A DNA stretch of 64,000 bases from Mesorhizobium sp. BR1-1-16. Its GTDB lineage: Bacteria > Pseudomonadota > Alphaproteobacteria > Rhizobiales > Kaistiaceae. The DNA lies in assembly GCF_020165495.1 (NCBI RefSeq), contig NZ_JAIUIE010000001.1:1-64000 (forward strand). Reading direction: 5' to 3'. Position 1 is the stretch's first letter, and every line of letters starts with the position of its first letter. A model generated the notes under the pieces. That model was not told the DNA's origin. It saw only the letters and a program-made list of their open reading frames with translations, and did no database searches. Below, one piece after another: positions 45,740 to 54,712 of this stretch. The position numbers and the translations under genes were made by a program.

Positions 45740-46312
45740 TCAGTGATCCATCTTCATGCCGGGCATTGCGTCGCCGCCGTCATGCTTCATCGGCTTCGGA
45801 TTGGCGCCGATCGCGTCGACGACGTAGTCGACCTCGACCGTGCCCGCCTTCTCGAAGGTGAGCGAGCCATGCACGTTGGTGCCCCGGACAAGCGGCCCCT
45901 TCAGGTCAAGGAGCATGAGATGCAATCCGTTCGGATCGAACGTCACCGTTCCATGCGCCGGAATGTCGAGACCGCCCTCGACCTGGCGCATCTTCATCAC
46001 GCCGTCCTCGACGCTCATCTCGTGAATTTCGGCGCGTCCGGCGATCTCGACGGTTGCGCTGACGAGCTTGTCGGGGGTGTCGCCATCATTGGTCACGGTC
46101 AGATAGCCACCGGCGACCTTGGCGCCCGGCGGCGTCGCCCGCGACCAGGGATGGCCGATCTCGATCGCGCCGATCTTGTATTCATGCGCGGCGGCGGCAT
46201 CGACACCGACCAACAGGAACGCCATCGCGAGAACGGCGATGCCGATCCGCTCTTCGGGGCTTACGAAAAGGCGGCGAAGCGCAACGCGCGCGGAACTGAG
46301 GCGGGAAAGCAT
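45740..46312 (-). CDS. Periplasmic PCu(A)C copper chaperone
   Basis: A 190-residue copper chaperone. After an N-terminal hydrophobic export segment (ending AAAAHEY) comes the PCuAC domain, with the H-x-M-type sites EIHEMSVEDGVMKMR and GLHLMLLDLKGPL. A C-terminal His/Met tail (PMKHDGGDAMPGMKMDH) adds likely copper ligands. It is followed after one base by the SCO gene; the two proteins cooperate in Cu-A assembly. Confidence 0.92.
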   Translation of the reverse strand: MLSRLSSARVALRRLFVSPEERIGIAVLAMAFLLVGVDAAAAHEYKIGAIEIGHPWSRATPPGAKVAGGYLTVTNDGDTPDKLVSATVEIAGRAEIHEMSVEDGVMKMRQVEGGLDIPAHGTVTFDPNGLHLMLLDLKGPLVRGTNVHGSLTFEKAGTVEVDYVVDAIGANPKPMKHDGGDAMPGMKMDH

Positions 46313-46392
46313 GGGACTTCATCCTGAAAAAGACGGAACGGCCGCGCGGTGAAGGCCGGCGGCGAAGGGGCCGCGTCTGCGGCCAGCTGCGT

Positions 46393-46776
46393 TCAGGCGT
46401 CTGGAGGCGCGCGCGAGTGGAGCGGAGCCAATTCTGATCGCTCTAGACCGTCTTGCTTTGAAACCGCCGCTTCAAGCACCGCCAATTCATGACTGGTGCC
46501 GGGTAGGACGAACGCCGCCGGAGTTGGAACGGCGCCGCCAGTCATGGGGCAGCCGAGCGTGCAGCAATCGACAAGATGCGTCCGGTTGGACGGTTGGCTC
46601 GCAGGGCCGGCTGACGACGAGCTGCCTGCAGAGCCGCAGATGACGTCGCTGCGAAGCGCGATTTCGGCCTGCGCACCCGTCGCGAGGCCGCTCAGGAGCG
46701 CCTGAATGACGAGGAACAATGCGACGAGCATGACCGCGTCGTCCGCAAGTCCTCCTCTGCGCTGCGTCCGCGTCAT
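46393..46776 (-). CDS. DUF2946-like copper-associated protein
   Basis: A 127-residue protein with an N-terminal hydrophobic segment (VMLVALFLVIQALLSGLATG) and a cysteine-bearing mature part (VDCCTLGCPM) typical of DUF2946, often found beside copper genes. I chose the ATG at 46776 because the residues before it are basic and unlike the family. It heads the copper block. Function unknown. Confidence 0.75.
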   Translation of the reverse strand: MTRTQRRGGLADDAVMLVALFLVIQALLSGLATGAQAEIALRSDVICGSAGSSSSAGPASQPSNRTHLVDCCTLGCPMTGGAVPTPAAFVLPGTSHELAVLEAAVSKQDGLERSELAPLHSRAPPDA

Positions 46777-46875
46777 CGCCGCCCTGGTCCGTTCCGCTCG
46801 GATGCTAGCGTTAGCACTCCGCGCAGCGGAGGCAAACGGCCGGCGGGGCGACATTTGCACCCACCGCCGGCAACG

Positions 46876-47694
46876 TCAGGATTCAACCGGCGAAAGCTCT
46901 TCCGTCACCACCGTGAACCGGGTCAGCACGTTCGGCCCGAATGTGTGGGTCAGCGGTACATCTCCGGCATCGCGGCCGCGCGCGATCAGGACGCGGCCGA
47001 TGCGGCGCTTGTTGTTGCGCGGGTCGAAGACATGCCAGCGGCCGCCGAGATAGACCTCCATCCAGGCAGCGAGATCCATCGTGGCATAAGGCGGCGGCTC
47101 GCCGACATCCGAGATATATCCCGTGCAATAGCGTGTCGGGACGTTGAGCGCCCGGCAGAAGGCGACCGCGAGATGAGCAAAGTCGCGGCAGACGCCGACG
47201 CCATCCCGATAGGCGCCGGCGGCGGTGCGGAAGGGGCTTGCGAGCTGATAGTTGAACGTCAGGTGGCGATTGACGAAATTGCAGACCGTCTGAACCCGCT
47301 CCCAGCCAGGCGGCGTCGTTCCGAACAACCGCCACGCCTCGTCAGCGAGCTGATCGGACTCGCAATAGCGGCTCGGCAGCAGGAACATCAGCACATCGTC
47401 CGGCAGGTCTTCGATCGGATGCTGGATGGCACCGTAGTCGACCGGGTCAGGCAGACCGTCGTCCCAGATGATCGTCCGCGTGCCGAGCGTGAATGGCCCC
47501 GGAGGCGCCACGAGCCGGCAGCACTGGTTGCCGAACGTATCCGCATAGGCGGAGACGTTCACGACCGGGGTGGTGACAAGAGTATCGGGGTATTCAAGCG
47601 ATGGCCCCAGCGAGGGGTGAACGTTCAGCATGACGATCATTGGTGTCGCCACCTGGAACTCGTAGCTGAGCTCCGTGCCGAGCCTGAGGCGCAT
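46876..47694 (-). CDS. Transglutaminase-like protein
   Basis: A 272-residue transglutaminase-core protein: the N-terminal beta-sandwich domain (MRLRLGTELSYEFQ onward) is followed by the catalytic domain with the Cys in DGVGVCRDFAHLAVAFCRAL (about residue 165), His in YATMDLAAWMEVYLG-type region and Asp in WHVFDPRNN. This group often acts as proteases or amidases. It starts at the ATG after the long intergenic region; the frame can be extended by 75 residues upstream, but that part has no family match. Confidence 0.88.
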   Translation of the reverse strand: MRLRLGTELSYEFQVATPMIVMLNVHPSLGPSLEYPDTLVTTPVVNVSAYADTFGNQCCRLVAPPGPFTLGTRTIIWDDGLPDPVDYGAIQHPIEDLPDDVLMFLLPSRYCESDQLADEAWRLFGTTPPGWERVQTVCNFVNRHLTFNYQLASPFRTAAGAYRDGVGVCRDFAHLAVAFCRALNVPTRYCTGYISDVGEPPPYATMDLAAWMEVYLGGRWHVFDPRNNKRRIGRVLIARGRDAGDVPLTHTFGPNVLTRFTVVTEELSPVES

Positions 47695-48025
47695 GTGTGT
47701 TCCTTTTGTCCGCGATGTTGCGCCGCCATGGTGGCCGATCGGACTTGCGCCCGTGTCGCCCATGCAGAACGGACCCTGATCCCTCAATCGCCGTGAGGGC
47801 GCCCGGTTCCGGTCAGCCACGAAGCCGTGCAAGTTTGATGCCTCGCTGGCCCGCCGCAGGCATTCCGCCGGAAAAGCCTGCCGATACCGGTCATAGGCCG
47901 ACATGGTCATGGCGTCCATGGCAGGCGGTCGAGCAAGCGTAAGGCCGACAGATTAAATTTGAGGCGTTTCCGATCCCCGACCGACGGCCTTGCGCCCGGC
48001 GCCGTCCATGCTAGGTTGCCCGCGT
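47695..48025. other. 331-base gap without a recognised gene
   Basis: Upstream of the transglutaminase gene. A frame extends from it to 47919 but has no domain or ribosome site, and the plus-strand frames have no resemblance to known proteins. It should hold the transglutaminase promoter and, on its right, the start of the riboswitch leader of thiM. Confidence 0.5.
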
Positions 48026-48122
48026 CTCATCGGGGTGCCTCGATCCGTGCGCGGATCCTGGCTGAGAGGCCTTCGGGCTAACCCGCGAACCTGATCCGGA
48101 TCATGCCGGCGGAGGGATTGAG
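48026..48122 (+). promoter_or_regulatory. TPP riboswitch (THI box)
   Basis: The conserved elements of the thiamine pyrophosphate aptamer occur in order: GGGGTGCC (48032-48039), CTGAGA (48062-48067), ACCCG (48081-48085), GAACCTGATCCGGA (48087-48100) and GGCGGAGGGA (48108-48117). An outer helix can form between CTCATC and GATTGAG. It lies 87 bases before thiM, so thiamine pyrophosphate should repress thiM-thiE, probably by hiding the ribosome site. Confidence 0.94.
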
Positions 48123-48209
48123 CCAAGCGCGGCCGGATCATCGTTCCGGAACCAAGGTAACGCGCCCAAGCCATCGTTCCGTCCTGCGCCAGAAGCCAAG
48201 GACGAAGAA

Positions 48210-49034
48210 GTGACCACGACCACCGACAATTTCTCGATCGATGCAGCCGCGGCTGCCCTTGCCGATATGCGCGCCATGCGGCCGCTCGTTCAGAACATCA
48301 CCAATTTCGTCGCGATGACGATCTCGGCCAATGTGCTGCTTGCAGTCGGCGCTTCGCCCGCCATGGTTCATGCGCCGGACGAATCGGCGGACTTCGCGGC
48401 GATCTCGTCCTCGCTCGTGGTCAATATCGGCACGCTGTCGGAGAGCTGGGTCGACGGCATGCGCCGCGCCATCCTGCAAATGAACGAAGACGGCAAGCCC
48501 TGGGTGCTCGATCCCGTCGGTTGCGGCGCGACGCCCTATCGGACGGCAGTGGCGGCGGAGTTCGCCCGCCTTTCGCCGGCGATCATCCGCGGCAATGGCA
48601 GCGAGATCCTGAGCCTCGCCGGTGCATCCGGCGCAGGCGGCAAGGGCGCCGATTCGACCGCTCGCTCCGAGGACGCCGTCGAGGCCGCCAAGGCTTTGGC
48701 GCGCGAGACGGGCGCCGTGGTCGCCATCACTGGCGCCACCGATTTCGTCACCGATGGCACGCGCGTGATCGCCGTCGAGGGGGGCGATGCGCTGATGCCG
48801 CTTTCGACCGCTCTCGGTTGCGCCCTGTCGGCGACCGTCGCGGCCTTCGCGGCGGTCCGTCCGCCGTTTGAGGCCGCCGTCGCTGCGCTCGCCGTCTATG
48901 GCGCGGCCGGTGCCGTCGCTGCCGCGGACCTGAAGGGCCCCGGCCATCTGCCGGCCGCGCTCTGCGACGCGCTCTATGCCATCGATGCCGCAGCGCTCGC
49001 TGGCCATGCCAGCATCCGTGTGGAGGCCGCGTGA
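48210..49034 (+). CDS. thiM: Hydroxyethylthiazole kinase
   Basis: A 274-residue ribokinase-fold kinase that phosphorylates the thiazole alcohol in thiamine salvage. Blocks are RPLVQNITNFVAM near residue 28, WVLDPVGCGATPYR near 98 and GCALSATVAAF near 210, where the anion-hole and catalytic Cys lie. The start is a GTG after AAGGACG. The stop overlaps thiE. Confidence 0.94.
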   Translation: MTTTTDNFSIDAAAAALADMRAMRPLVQNITNFVAMTISANVLLAVGASPAMVHAPDESADFAAISSSLVVNIGTLSESWVDGMRRAILQMNEDGKPWVLDPVGCGATPYRTAVAAEFARLSPAIIRGNGSEILSLAGASGAGGKGADSTARSEDAVEAAKALARETGAVVAITGATDFVTDGTRVIAVEGGDALMPLSTALGCALSATVAAFAAVRPPFEAAVAALAVYGAAGAVAAADLKGPGHLPAALCDALYAIDAAALAGHASIRVEAA

Positions 49035-49675
49035 TGGCAGCGCCCTTCGATCTCTCGCTCTATCTGGTGACCGATGCCGGCCTCGCCGGGCCGCGCGGCG
49101 TCGTCGAGACCGTGCGCGCGGCTGTGGCCGGCGGCATCACGCTTGTCCAGTTGCGTGACCCGGCAGCCAAGGGTCGGGCTCAGGTCGAGACGGCGGCGGC
49201 GCTCCTCGAAATCCTGCGCCCGCTCGGCATTCCGCTCATTATCAACGACCGGGTCGACGTGGCCCTTGCCGTCGGCGCAGACGGCGTCCATGTCGGCCAG
49301 AGCGATATTCCGGCGGCGATGGTCCGCGAGATGATCGGTCCCGACAGGATCCTCGGTCTCTCCGTTTCCTATGCTTCGGAACTGGCGGCGCCCGATCTCG
49401 GCTTTGTCGACTATCTCGGGGTCGGGCCGATCTATGCGACGCCGACCAAGACCAATGCCGCGCCGCCGATCGGCTTTGACGGTCTTGCCGCCCTGGCTGC
49501 CGCGTCGCCTCTGCCGGTCGTCGCGATAGGCGGGGTCAAGCAGGAGCATGTCGAGCCAATCCTCGCCGCTGGCGCCGCTGGTGTCGCGATCGTCTCCGCC
49601 ATCATGGCCGCCGACGATCCGGCCGCTGCGGCAGCCGACTTCAGCGCCCGGATCAGACGCTTCCGCAGCGGCTGA
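49034..49675 (+). CDS. thiE: Thiamine phosphate synthase
   Basis: A 213-residue TIM-barrel enzyme joining thiazole phosphate with pyrimidine pyrophosphate. Motifs are LYLVTDAG, QLRDPAAKGR, INDRVDVALAVGADGVHVGQ, and VGPIYATPTKTNAAPPIGFD. The ATG shares one base with the thiM stop (TGATG), so translation is coupled. No thiD is in the window. Confidence 0.94.
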   Translation: MAAPFDLSLYLVTDAGLAGPRGVVETVRAAVAGGITLVQLRDPAAKGRAQVETAAALLEILRPLGIPLIINDRVDVALAVGADGVHVGQSDIPAAMVREMIGPDRILGLSVSYASELAAPDLGFVDYLGVGPIYATPTKTNAAPPIGFDGLAALAAASPLPVVAIGGVKQEHVEPILAAGAAGVAIVSAIMAADDPAAAAADFSARIRRFRSG

Positions 49676-49690
49676 AGCGATCGGATTTTT
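49658..49690 (+). terminator. Weak terminator-like hairpin after thiE
   Basis: A six-base stem CGCTTC/GAAGCG overlapping the thiE stop, followed six bases later by TTTTT. The spacer before the T-run weakens the case. Confidence 0.35.
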
Positions 49691-49791
49691 GCGCGGGTGG
49701 AAACAGTGCTCGTATCATTGTGCTTGTTTCGTTGAAGACGCCGAAGTGAGAAGGTGTCTTCCAACCCGCCGATCTGCTTGAGGAGAGAGTG

Positions 49792-51384
49792 ATGTCCGTC
49801 CACGCCAACCGCCTCGTCGTCACAGGCGCTTCCGCCGAGCGCTATGATGAGATCCTGACGCCGGAGGCGCTGGCCTTCGTGGCCGAATTGCATGGCCGTT
49901 TCGATGGAAAGCGCCGGGCGCTGCTCGAATTCCGCAGCGAGCGCCAGAGCTTCTTCGACAATGGCGGCCTGCCGGATTTCCTGCCCGAGACCGCACATGT
50001 CCGCGACGGTGACTGGAAGGTTGCGCCGATCCCGGCCGATCTCACCGATCGCCGCGTCGAGATCACCGGCCCGGTCGATCGCAAGATGATCGTCAACGCG
50101 CTCAATTCAGGCGCCAAGGTCTTCATGGCCGATTTCGAGGATGCGTCCTCGCCGGTCTGGTCCAACATGGTCGAAGGCCAGTTGAACCTCAAGGATCGTT
50201 GGGCTGGCCAGATCGACTTCACCGATGCGAAGACCGGCAAGGCCTACAAGGTCGGCCCCCGCCCGGCCGTCCTCATCATCCGGCCGCGTGGCTGGCACCT
50301 GCCCGAGCGCCACATCACCTTCGACGGCGCGCCGGCCTCCGGCTCGCTGGTCGATTTCGGGCTCTACGTCTTCCACAACGCCAAGGCCGCGCTCGCGCAG
50401 GGCTCCGGTCCCTATTTCTACCTGCCGAAGCTCGAGAGCCATCTGGAAGCCCGTCTCTGGGACGAGGTCTTCAGTGCTGCCGAGGAATGGGTCGGCCTGG
50501 CGCATGGCACGATCAAGGCGACGGTGCTGATCGAGACGTTGCCGGCTGCCTTCGAGATGGACGAGATCCTCTATGAGCTTAAGGATCACATCGTCGGTCT
50601 CAATTGCGGCCGCTGGGATTACATCTTCTCCTTCATCAAGACGCTGCGGAACAATGCCGACTTCCTGATGCCGGATCGCGGCCAGGTCGTCATGGGCAAG
50701 GCGTTCCTCAAGGCCTATTCGGAACTCCTGATCAAGACCTGCCATCGCCGCGGCGCTTTCGCGATGGGTGGCATGGCTGCGCAGATCCCGATCAAGAACA
50801 ATCCGGCAGCGAACGAGGCGGCCTTCGCCAAGGTCCGCGCCGACAAGGAGCGTGAGGCCGGTGCCGGCCATGACGGCACCTGGGTCGCGCATCCCGATCT
50901 CGTGCCCGTCGCCATGGAAGTGTTCGACCGGATGATGCCGACTCCGAACCAGCTCACGCGGCTGCGCGAGGAAGTGTCCTACGGCCAGAAGGACATGCTG
51001 GAGATTCACGAAGGCACGCGTACGGAGGAGGGCCTTCGGCACAACATCCGCGTCGGTGTTCAGTATATCGAGGCTTGGCTCCGTGGCCGCGGCGCCGTGC
51101 CGATCTACAACCTGATGGAAGATGCGGCGACGGCCGAAATCAGCCGCGCCCAGATCTGGCAGCAGCTGCATTTCGAGGCGACGCTCGAGGGCGGCGTCAA
51201 GGTGACGGAAGAGCTGTTCCGCCGCTGCCTGGCCGAGGAGATGGAGGTCGTGAAGGGCGAGATCGGGCCGGACAACTATGCGGCCGGTCGCTTCCCCGAG
51301 GCGATCGAATTGTTCTCGAAGCTCTCCACCGCCCCGACCTTCGAGGCCTTCCTGACGGTTCCGGCCTATGGCCTGATCGACTGA
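49792..51384 (+). CDS. aceB: Malate synthase A
   Basis: A 530-residue enzyme condensing glyoxylate with acetyl-CoA to malate. Motifs are FMADFEDASSPVWSN near residue 110, IIRPRGWHLPE, ATVLIETLPAAFEMDE, GLNCGRWDYIFSFIK and VYNLMEDAATAEI-like (here IYNLMEDAATAEI). A GAGGAGAG site precedes this ATG; a GTG three bases earlier is less likely. Isocitrate lyase is not in the window. It could also use glyoxylate made by GlcDEF. Confidence 0.94.
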   Translation: MSVHANRLVVTGASAERYDEILTPEALAFVAELHGRFDGKRRALLEFRSERQSFFDNGGLPDFLPETAHVRDGDWKVAPIPADLTDRRVEITGPVDRKMIVNALNSGAKVFMADFEDASSPVWSNMVEGQLNLKDRWAGQIDFTDAKTGKAYKVGPRPAVLIIRPRGWHLPERHITFDGAPASGSLVDFGLYVFHNAKAALAQGSGPYFYLPKLESHLEARLWDEVFSAAEEWVGLAHGTIKATVLIETLPAAFEMDEILYELKDHIVGLNCGRWDYIFSFIKTLRNNADFLMPDRGQVVMGKAFLKAYSELLIKTCHRRGAFAMGGMAAQIPIKNNPAANEAAFAKVRADKEREAGAGHDGTWVAHPDLVPVAMEVFDRMMPTPNQLTRLREEVSYGQKDMLEIHEGTRTEEGLRHNIRVGVQYIEAWLRGRGAVPIYNLMEDAATAEISRAQIWQQLHFEATLEGGVKVTEELFRRCLAEEMEVVKGEIGPDNYAAGRFPEAIELFSKLSTAPTFEAFLTVPAYGLID

Positions 51385-51388
51385 TCGC

Positions 51389-52390
51389 TCAGGCGGCCGG
51401 GCGCGTCTCCACCGTGAGATGGGCGAGGCCGTGCATGCCCGAGAGGCGGCGGCGAATATCTGCCGCCTCGACATCGCCCGCGACGCTGACGATCGCCGCA
51501 TGCGCGCCCGGACCGACGCGCCAGACATGCAGATCGGTCAGGCGCAGTGCCGGCCGTCCCGGTTGCGTCGTCCGCGGCAGAACGCGGTCGCGCAGAGCCG
51601 CCTCCATCCCCGGATCGCTGCGATCGAGCAGCACCGCTGCCGTTTCCCGGATCAGCGACCACGACCAGACCGCGATCACCACGGCGCCGACAATGCCCAT
51701 CACCGGGTCGAGCCAGACCAGCCCGAGATAGCGCCCCGCGAGCAGCGCCGCGATCGCGAGCACGGAGGTCAGCGCGTCGGCCAGCACATGCACGAAAGCC
51801 GAGCGCAGATTGTTGTCGCGCTCGTCATGGGCGGCATGGGGATGATCATGATCCTCGCCGTCATGTTCATGATGACCGGCATGGTGGTGCGCGTGGTCAT
51901 GCCCGTGGCCGTGATGGTGCCCATGCTCATGACTGCCGGCAAGCAGCAGCGCACTGACGAAATTGACCCCGAGACCGACCACCGCGATGACCGTTGCCTC
52001 GCCAAAGGCAACCGGCCCGGGCTGCATAAGCCTCAGGACGGATTCGACGCCGATGCCGAGCGCGATGAGGGCGAGAACGAGCGCTGACGCGAAACCGGCG
52101 AGGTCGCCGACCTTGCCGGTCCCAAAGGTGAAGCGCGGGTCGCGCGCATGGCGACGGGCAAAGCCGTAAGCGAGCGCGGCGACCCCGAGCGCCCCGGCAT
52201 GTGTCGCCATGTGAAAGCCGTCCGCGAGCAGCGCCATCGAATTGAACGCGTAGCCGGCAATGATCTCGGCAGCCATCATGATAGCCGTGATCGCCACCAC
52301 CCAGAGCGTCCGCCGCGCGTTTTCGTCGTGCCGGCTGCCGAGGAACACATGGTCATGTGTCAGTTCGTCGAATTCGCCGTCGAAACTCAT
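51389..52390 (-). CDS. dmeF: Cation diffusion facilitator metal efflux protein (DmeF-like)
   Basis: A 333-residue CDF exporter for divalent metals such as Co and Ni. Six transmembrane helices contain the metal-site pattern DGFHMATHAGALGVA; a His-rich cytoplasmic loop (about residues 172-205, GHHHGHGHDHAHHHAGHHEH) lies between helices IV and V. It follows a CsoR-type repressor by 26 bases on the same strand, the dmeRF arrangement of rhizobia and Agrobacterium. Confidence 0.92.
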   Translation of the reverse strand: MSFDGEFDELTHDHVFLGSRHDENARRTLWVVAITAIMMAAEIIAGYAFNSMALLADGFHMATHAGALGVAALAYGFARRHARDPRFTFGTGKVGDLAGFASALVLALIALGIGVESVLRLMQPGPVAFGEATVIAVVGLGVNFVSALLLAGSHEHGHHHGHGHDHAHHHAGHHEHDGEDHDHPHAAHDERDNNLRSAFVHVLADALTSVLAIAALLAGRYLGLVWLDPVMGIVGAVVIAVWSWSLIRETAAVLLDRSDPGMEAALRDRVLPRTTQPGRPALRLTDLHVWRVGPGAHAAIVSVAGDVEAADIRRRLSGMHGLAHLTVETRPAA

Positions 52391-52416
52391 GACGTTCTCC
52401 TCGCTCCGAAGCGCGC

Positions 52417-52692
52417 CTATCGGGCGTGGCGACGGATCACCGTGATCAGTTCATCGGCGCCAGCTGTCCGCGCGGCGTCGTCGAGTCCGGGCTTCGCCAC
52501 ATGCTCGCGGATGTGATCGGCGATGAGCTCATCCATCAGCCCGTCGAGCGCCCCGCGCACCCCCGCCACCTGATGCAGCACAGCCGCGCAGCCGGCATCG
52601 CCAGCGACGGCGCGCTCGACGGCAGCGATCTGCCCGGCAATCCGCCGAATGCGGGCGAGCAGCGGATCCTTGTTCGATGAGAGGTGCGACAT
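52417..52692 (-). CDS. dmeR: CsoR/RcnR-family metal-sensing repressor (DmeR-like)
   Basis: A 91-residue all-helical repressor. Conserved features are HLSSNKDPLLARIRRIAGQI at the start and DAGCAAVLHQVAGVRGALDG with the metal-binding Cys and His residues. It is the first gene of a two-gene operon with the efflux gene. A perfect inverted repeat with a GGGG spacer overlaps its start codon and should be its own operator. Confidence 0.9.
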   Translation of the reverse strand: MSHLSSNKDPLLARIRRIAGQIAAVERAVAGDAGCAAVLHQVAGVRGALDGLMDELIADHIREHVAKPGLDDAARTAGADELITVIRRHAR

Positions 52693-52712
52693 AGGGTAGG
52701 GGTGTACCCTAT
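52691..52712. promoter_or_regulatory. Candidate DmeR operator
   Basis: Perfect eight-base arms ATAGGGTA and TACCCTAT flank GGGGTG. G-tract sites within AT-flanked inverted repeats are the hallmark of CsoR/RcnR-type operators. Its left edge overlaps the dmeR start codon by two bases, so binding would block initiation. Confidence 0.55.
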
Positions 52713-52813
52713 ATTTCCGGATATGAACAGTGCCGCCTCTCAGACGAAATGAGTCGTCTCGATCAGGCGCCTTGTGGGATTCGGTTTGTGACCAAGCTAC
52801 CGGATTAGCTTCC

Positions 52814-54025
52814 TCAGGAAGCCCTTCGGCGGCTCCGGCCAGGCTGCAGAACGATGATAGCGGCGGGAACCAGGACCAGCGTTGCAAGGCAGGTGAACAC
52901 CGTCAGCGCCAGGAAAGCGCCGGCGAGGCCGAAAAGGTCGCCGAGCCGGCCGAGCAACAGAACGGGCAGGCAATTGGCCAGATAGGCCGTCACATAGAAG
53001 GCCGAGACGAAGGTCGCGCGCTTGTCGGGTGGGGCGATGCGGTTGACGACGCCCGCGGCGCCGACAAAGGCCGCGCCATAGCCGATTCCGATCAGCACCG
53101 TTCCCAGGACGAAGCCGGTCGGGCTCGCCACTTCGATCGTGATCAGGCAGCCCAAGGTCGCGACCGCGACGATCACCGTGCCGCCGATCAGCGCCCGATC
53201 GGATGAAATCCGGCCTGAGGCCATCTGGCTGAGGCCGCCGACGAGTTGGAACACGGTGACGATCAGCCCGGCGGCGGCCATCGAGGGCAGATGCAGCAAT
53301 TCGTGCACGAAGCTCGGCCCCAGCGAGGCGAAGCTCGACCCGACCGACCAGACGATGAACACCGACCCGGCGGCGATGGCGAAGGCGGCAAGTCGCGGCG
53401 CCCGGGGCGCGGTGGCGGCGGACGGTGCGGCCTGCTCGATCGGCGCAGCAAGACGGATGGGCCGCCACGGCGCGATGACAAGTCCGGCAAGAGCGGCCGC
53501 CGCCAGCGCTGCGATGATCAGGAAGGGCAGGCGCAGCGGATCGACGTCGAGCGCCAGGCACAGCGCCGATATGGCCGGACCAACCGCGCAGCCGATCGTG
53601 AACACCGATGTCGCCAATACCGCCGAGCGGCGTGTGTCGAGCCGGGGATCGAGTTCGATCAGCGCGGCATTCGCGGCGCCCGTTACCGCGCCCGTTCCGA
53701 TGCCGGCGAGGAAGCGCCCGATGAACAGGGCATGGATATCGGTGGCGGTTCCGAAGACCAGCGCCCCCGCGATGACGACCAGCAGCGCGGCTCCGATGAC
53801 CACGCGTCGATCGCGCAGACGGTCGGACAGGCGACCGAGCATGAGCAGCGCCAGCAGCGTGCCGCCAGCATAGACGGCGAAAATGGCGCTGATGGTGAAG
53901 GTATCGAGAGACCAGCGGGCCCGATAGACGCCATAGAGCGGCGAAGCGGCCGTACTGTTCAGCAGCGCCACCATGATGGCGAGCGCCACGAAGCTGCGGG
54001 CCGGAATATTGCGCGAAGGGGACAA
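52814..54025 (-). CDS. MFS transporter
   Basis: A 403-residue 12-helix transporter of the DHA1-like type. It has the loop motif GRLSDRLRDRRVVIG between helices 2 and 3 and a fourth-helix segment FIGRFLAGIGTGAVTGAANA. Substrate unknown. Its promoter region contains an inverted repeat (AAAGGGTG at 54055-54062 and CACCCTTT at 54087-54094), and a MarR gene lies 120 bases upstream on the same strand. Confidence 0.88.
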   Translation of the reverse strand: MSPSRNIPARSFVALAIMVALLNSTAASPLYGVYRARWSLDTFTISAIFAVYAGGTLLALLMLGRLSDRLRDRRVVIGAALLVVIAGALVFGTATDIHALFIGRFLAGIGTGAVTGAANAALIELDPRLDTRRSAVLATSVFTIGCAVGPAISALCLALDVDPLRLPFLIIAALAAAALAGLVIAPWRPIRLAAPIEQAAPSAATAPRAPRLAAFAIAAGSVFIVWSVGSSFASLGPSFVHELLHLPSMAAAGLIVTVFQLVGGLSQMASGRISSDRALIGGTVIVAVATLGCLITIEVASPTGFVLGTVLIGIGYGAAFVGAAGVVNRIAPPDKRATFVSAFYVTAYLANCLPVLLLGRLGDLFGLAGAFLALTVFTCLATLVLVPAAIIVLQPGRSRRRAS

Positions 54026-54145
54026 GGCTTTCCAGGGCGCAGGACGACGCGCGAAAAGGGTGTCGGCGCTATCGTCCGGTGACGGGCACCCTTTATAGGA
54101 TGACGCGCCCGCCGCGGCACGCGGCCATTCGGCGCGGCTTGCCGA

Positions 54146-54649
54146 TCAGGCGGTTTCGATCGCCGGCTCGGCGGCCGCTTCCTCGATCTCGTCCTCGACC
54201 GGCTCGTCAGGCTCCTCGGCGGTGATCGAGAGGTTCTTCTCGATCTGGCGCAGAAGCTTGCGCAGACGCTTCACATCCTTTTCGTCGATGCCGGCGAGCG
54301 CTTCCTTTTCCAGCCGCTTCCAGCCGCGATCGACATCGGCGATCGTCTCGTTGCCCTGGGTGGTGAGGAAGACATGGGCCTGACGGCCATCGCCCTTCGA
54401 GGCGCGCCTTTCGACATAGCCTTGCACCGCCAGCCGGCTCACCATCTTGGTGACGGTGGGCGGCTGCACGGAAAGCGTCTGCGCGAGCTGGCTCATCGAC
54501 AGCCCATCCTGCTCGGCGAGCGCCTTGAGAACGCTCTCCTGGCCAGGGTGCAGGCCAATGCGCACGAGGTGGCTGCCCGAGCGGCCGCGTGCGGCGCGCG
54601 CGGTCTGTGCGAGGCGGAAGGTGACGGTCTTACGATGGTTGAATGCCAT
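54146..54649 (-). CDS. MarR-family transcriptional regulator
   Basis: A 167-residue winged-helix regulator: recognition helix in MSQLAQTLSVQPPTVTKMVS, wing in VERRASKGDGRQAHVFLT. An acidic C-terminal tail (EEPDEPVEDEIEEAAAEPAI) follows the domain, which is unusual. The symmetric string TGTCTGCTAGATGACA in the DNA upstream could be its site. It may control itself and the MFS gene that follows. Confidence 0.88.
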   Translation of the reverse strand: MAFNHRKTVTFRLAQTARAARGRSGSHLVRIGLHPGQESVLKALAEQDGLSMSQLAQTLSVQPPTVTKMVSRLAVQGYVERRASKGDGRQAHVFLTTQGNETIADVDRGWKRLEKEALAGIDEKDVKRLRKLLRQIEKNLSITAEEPDEPVEDEIEEAAAEPAIETA

Positions 54650-54712
54650 GATGGCTTACCTTCGCCGAAAATCATGTCTGCTAGATGACACGGCAAAGCA
54701 TCGCAGCGCCAG

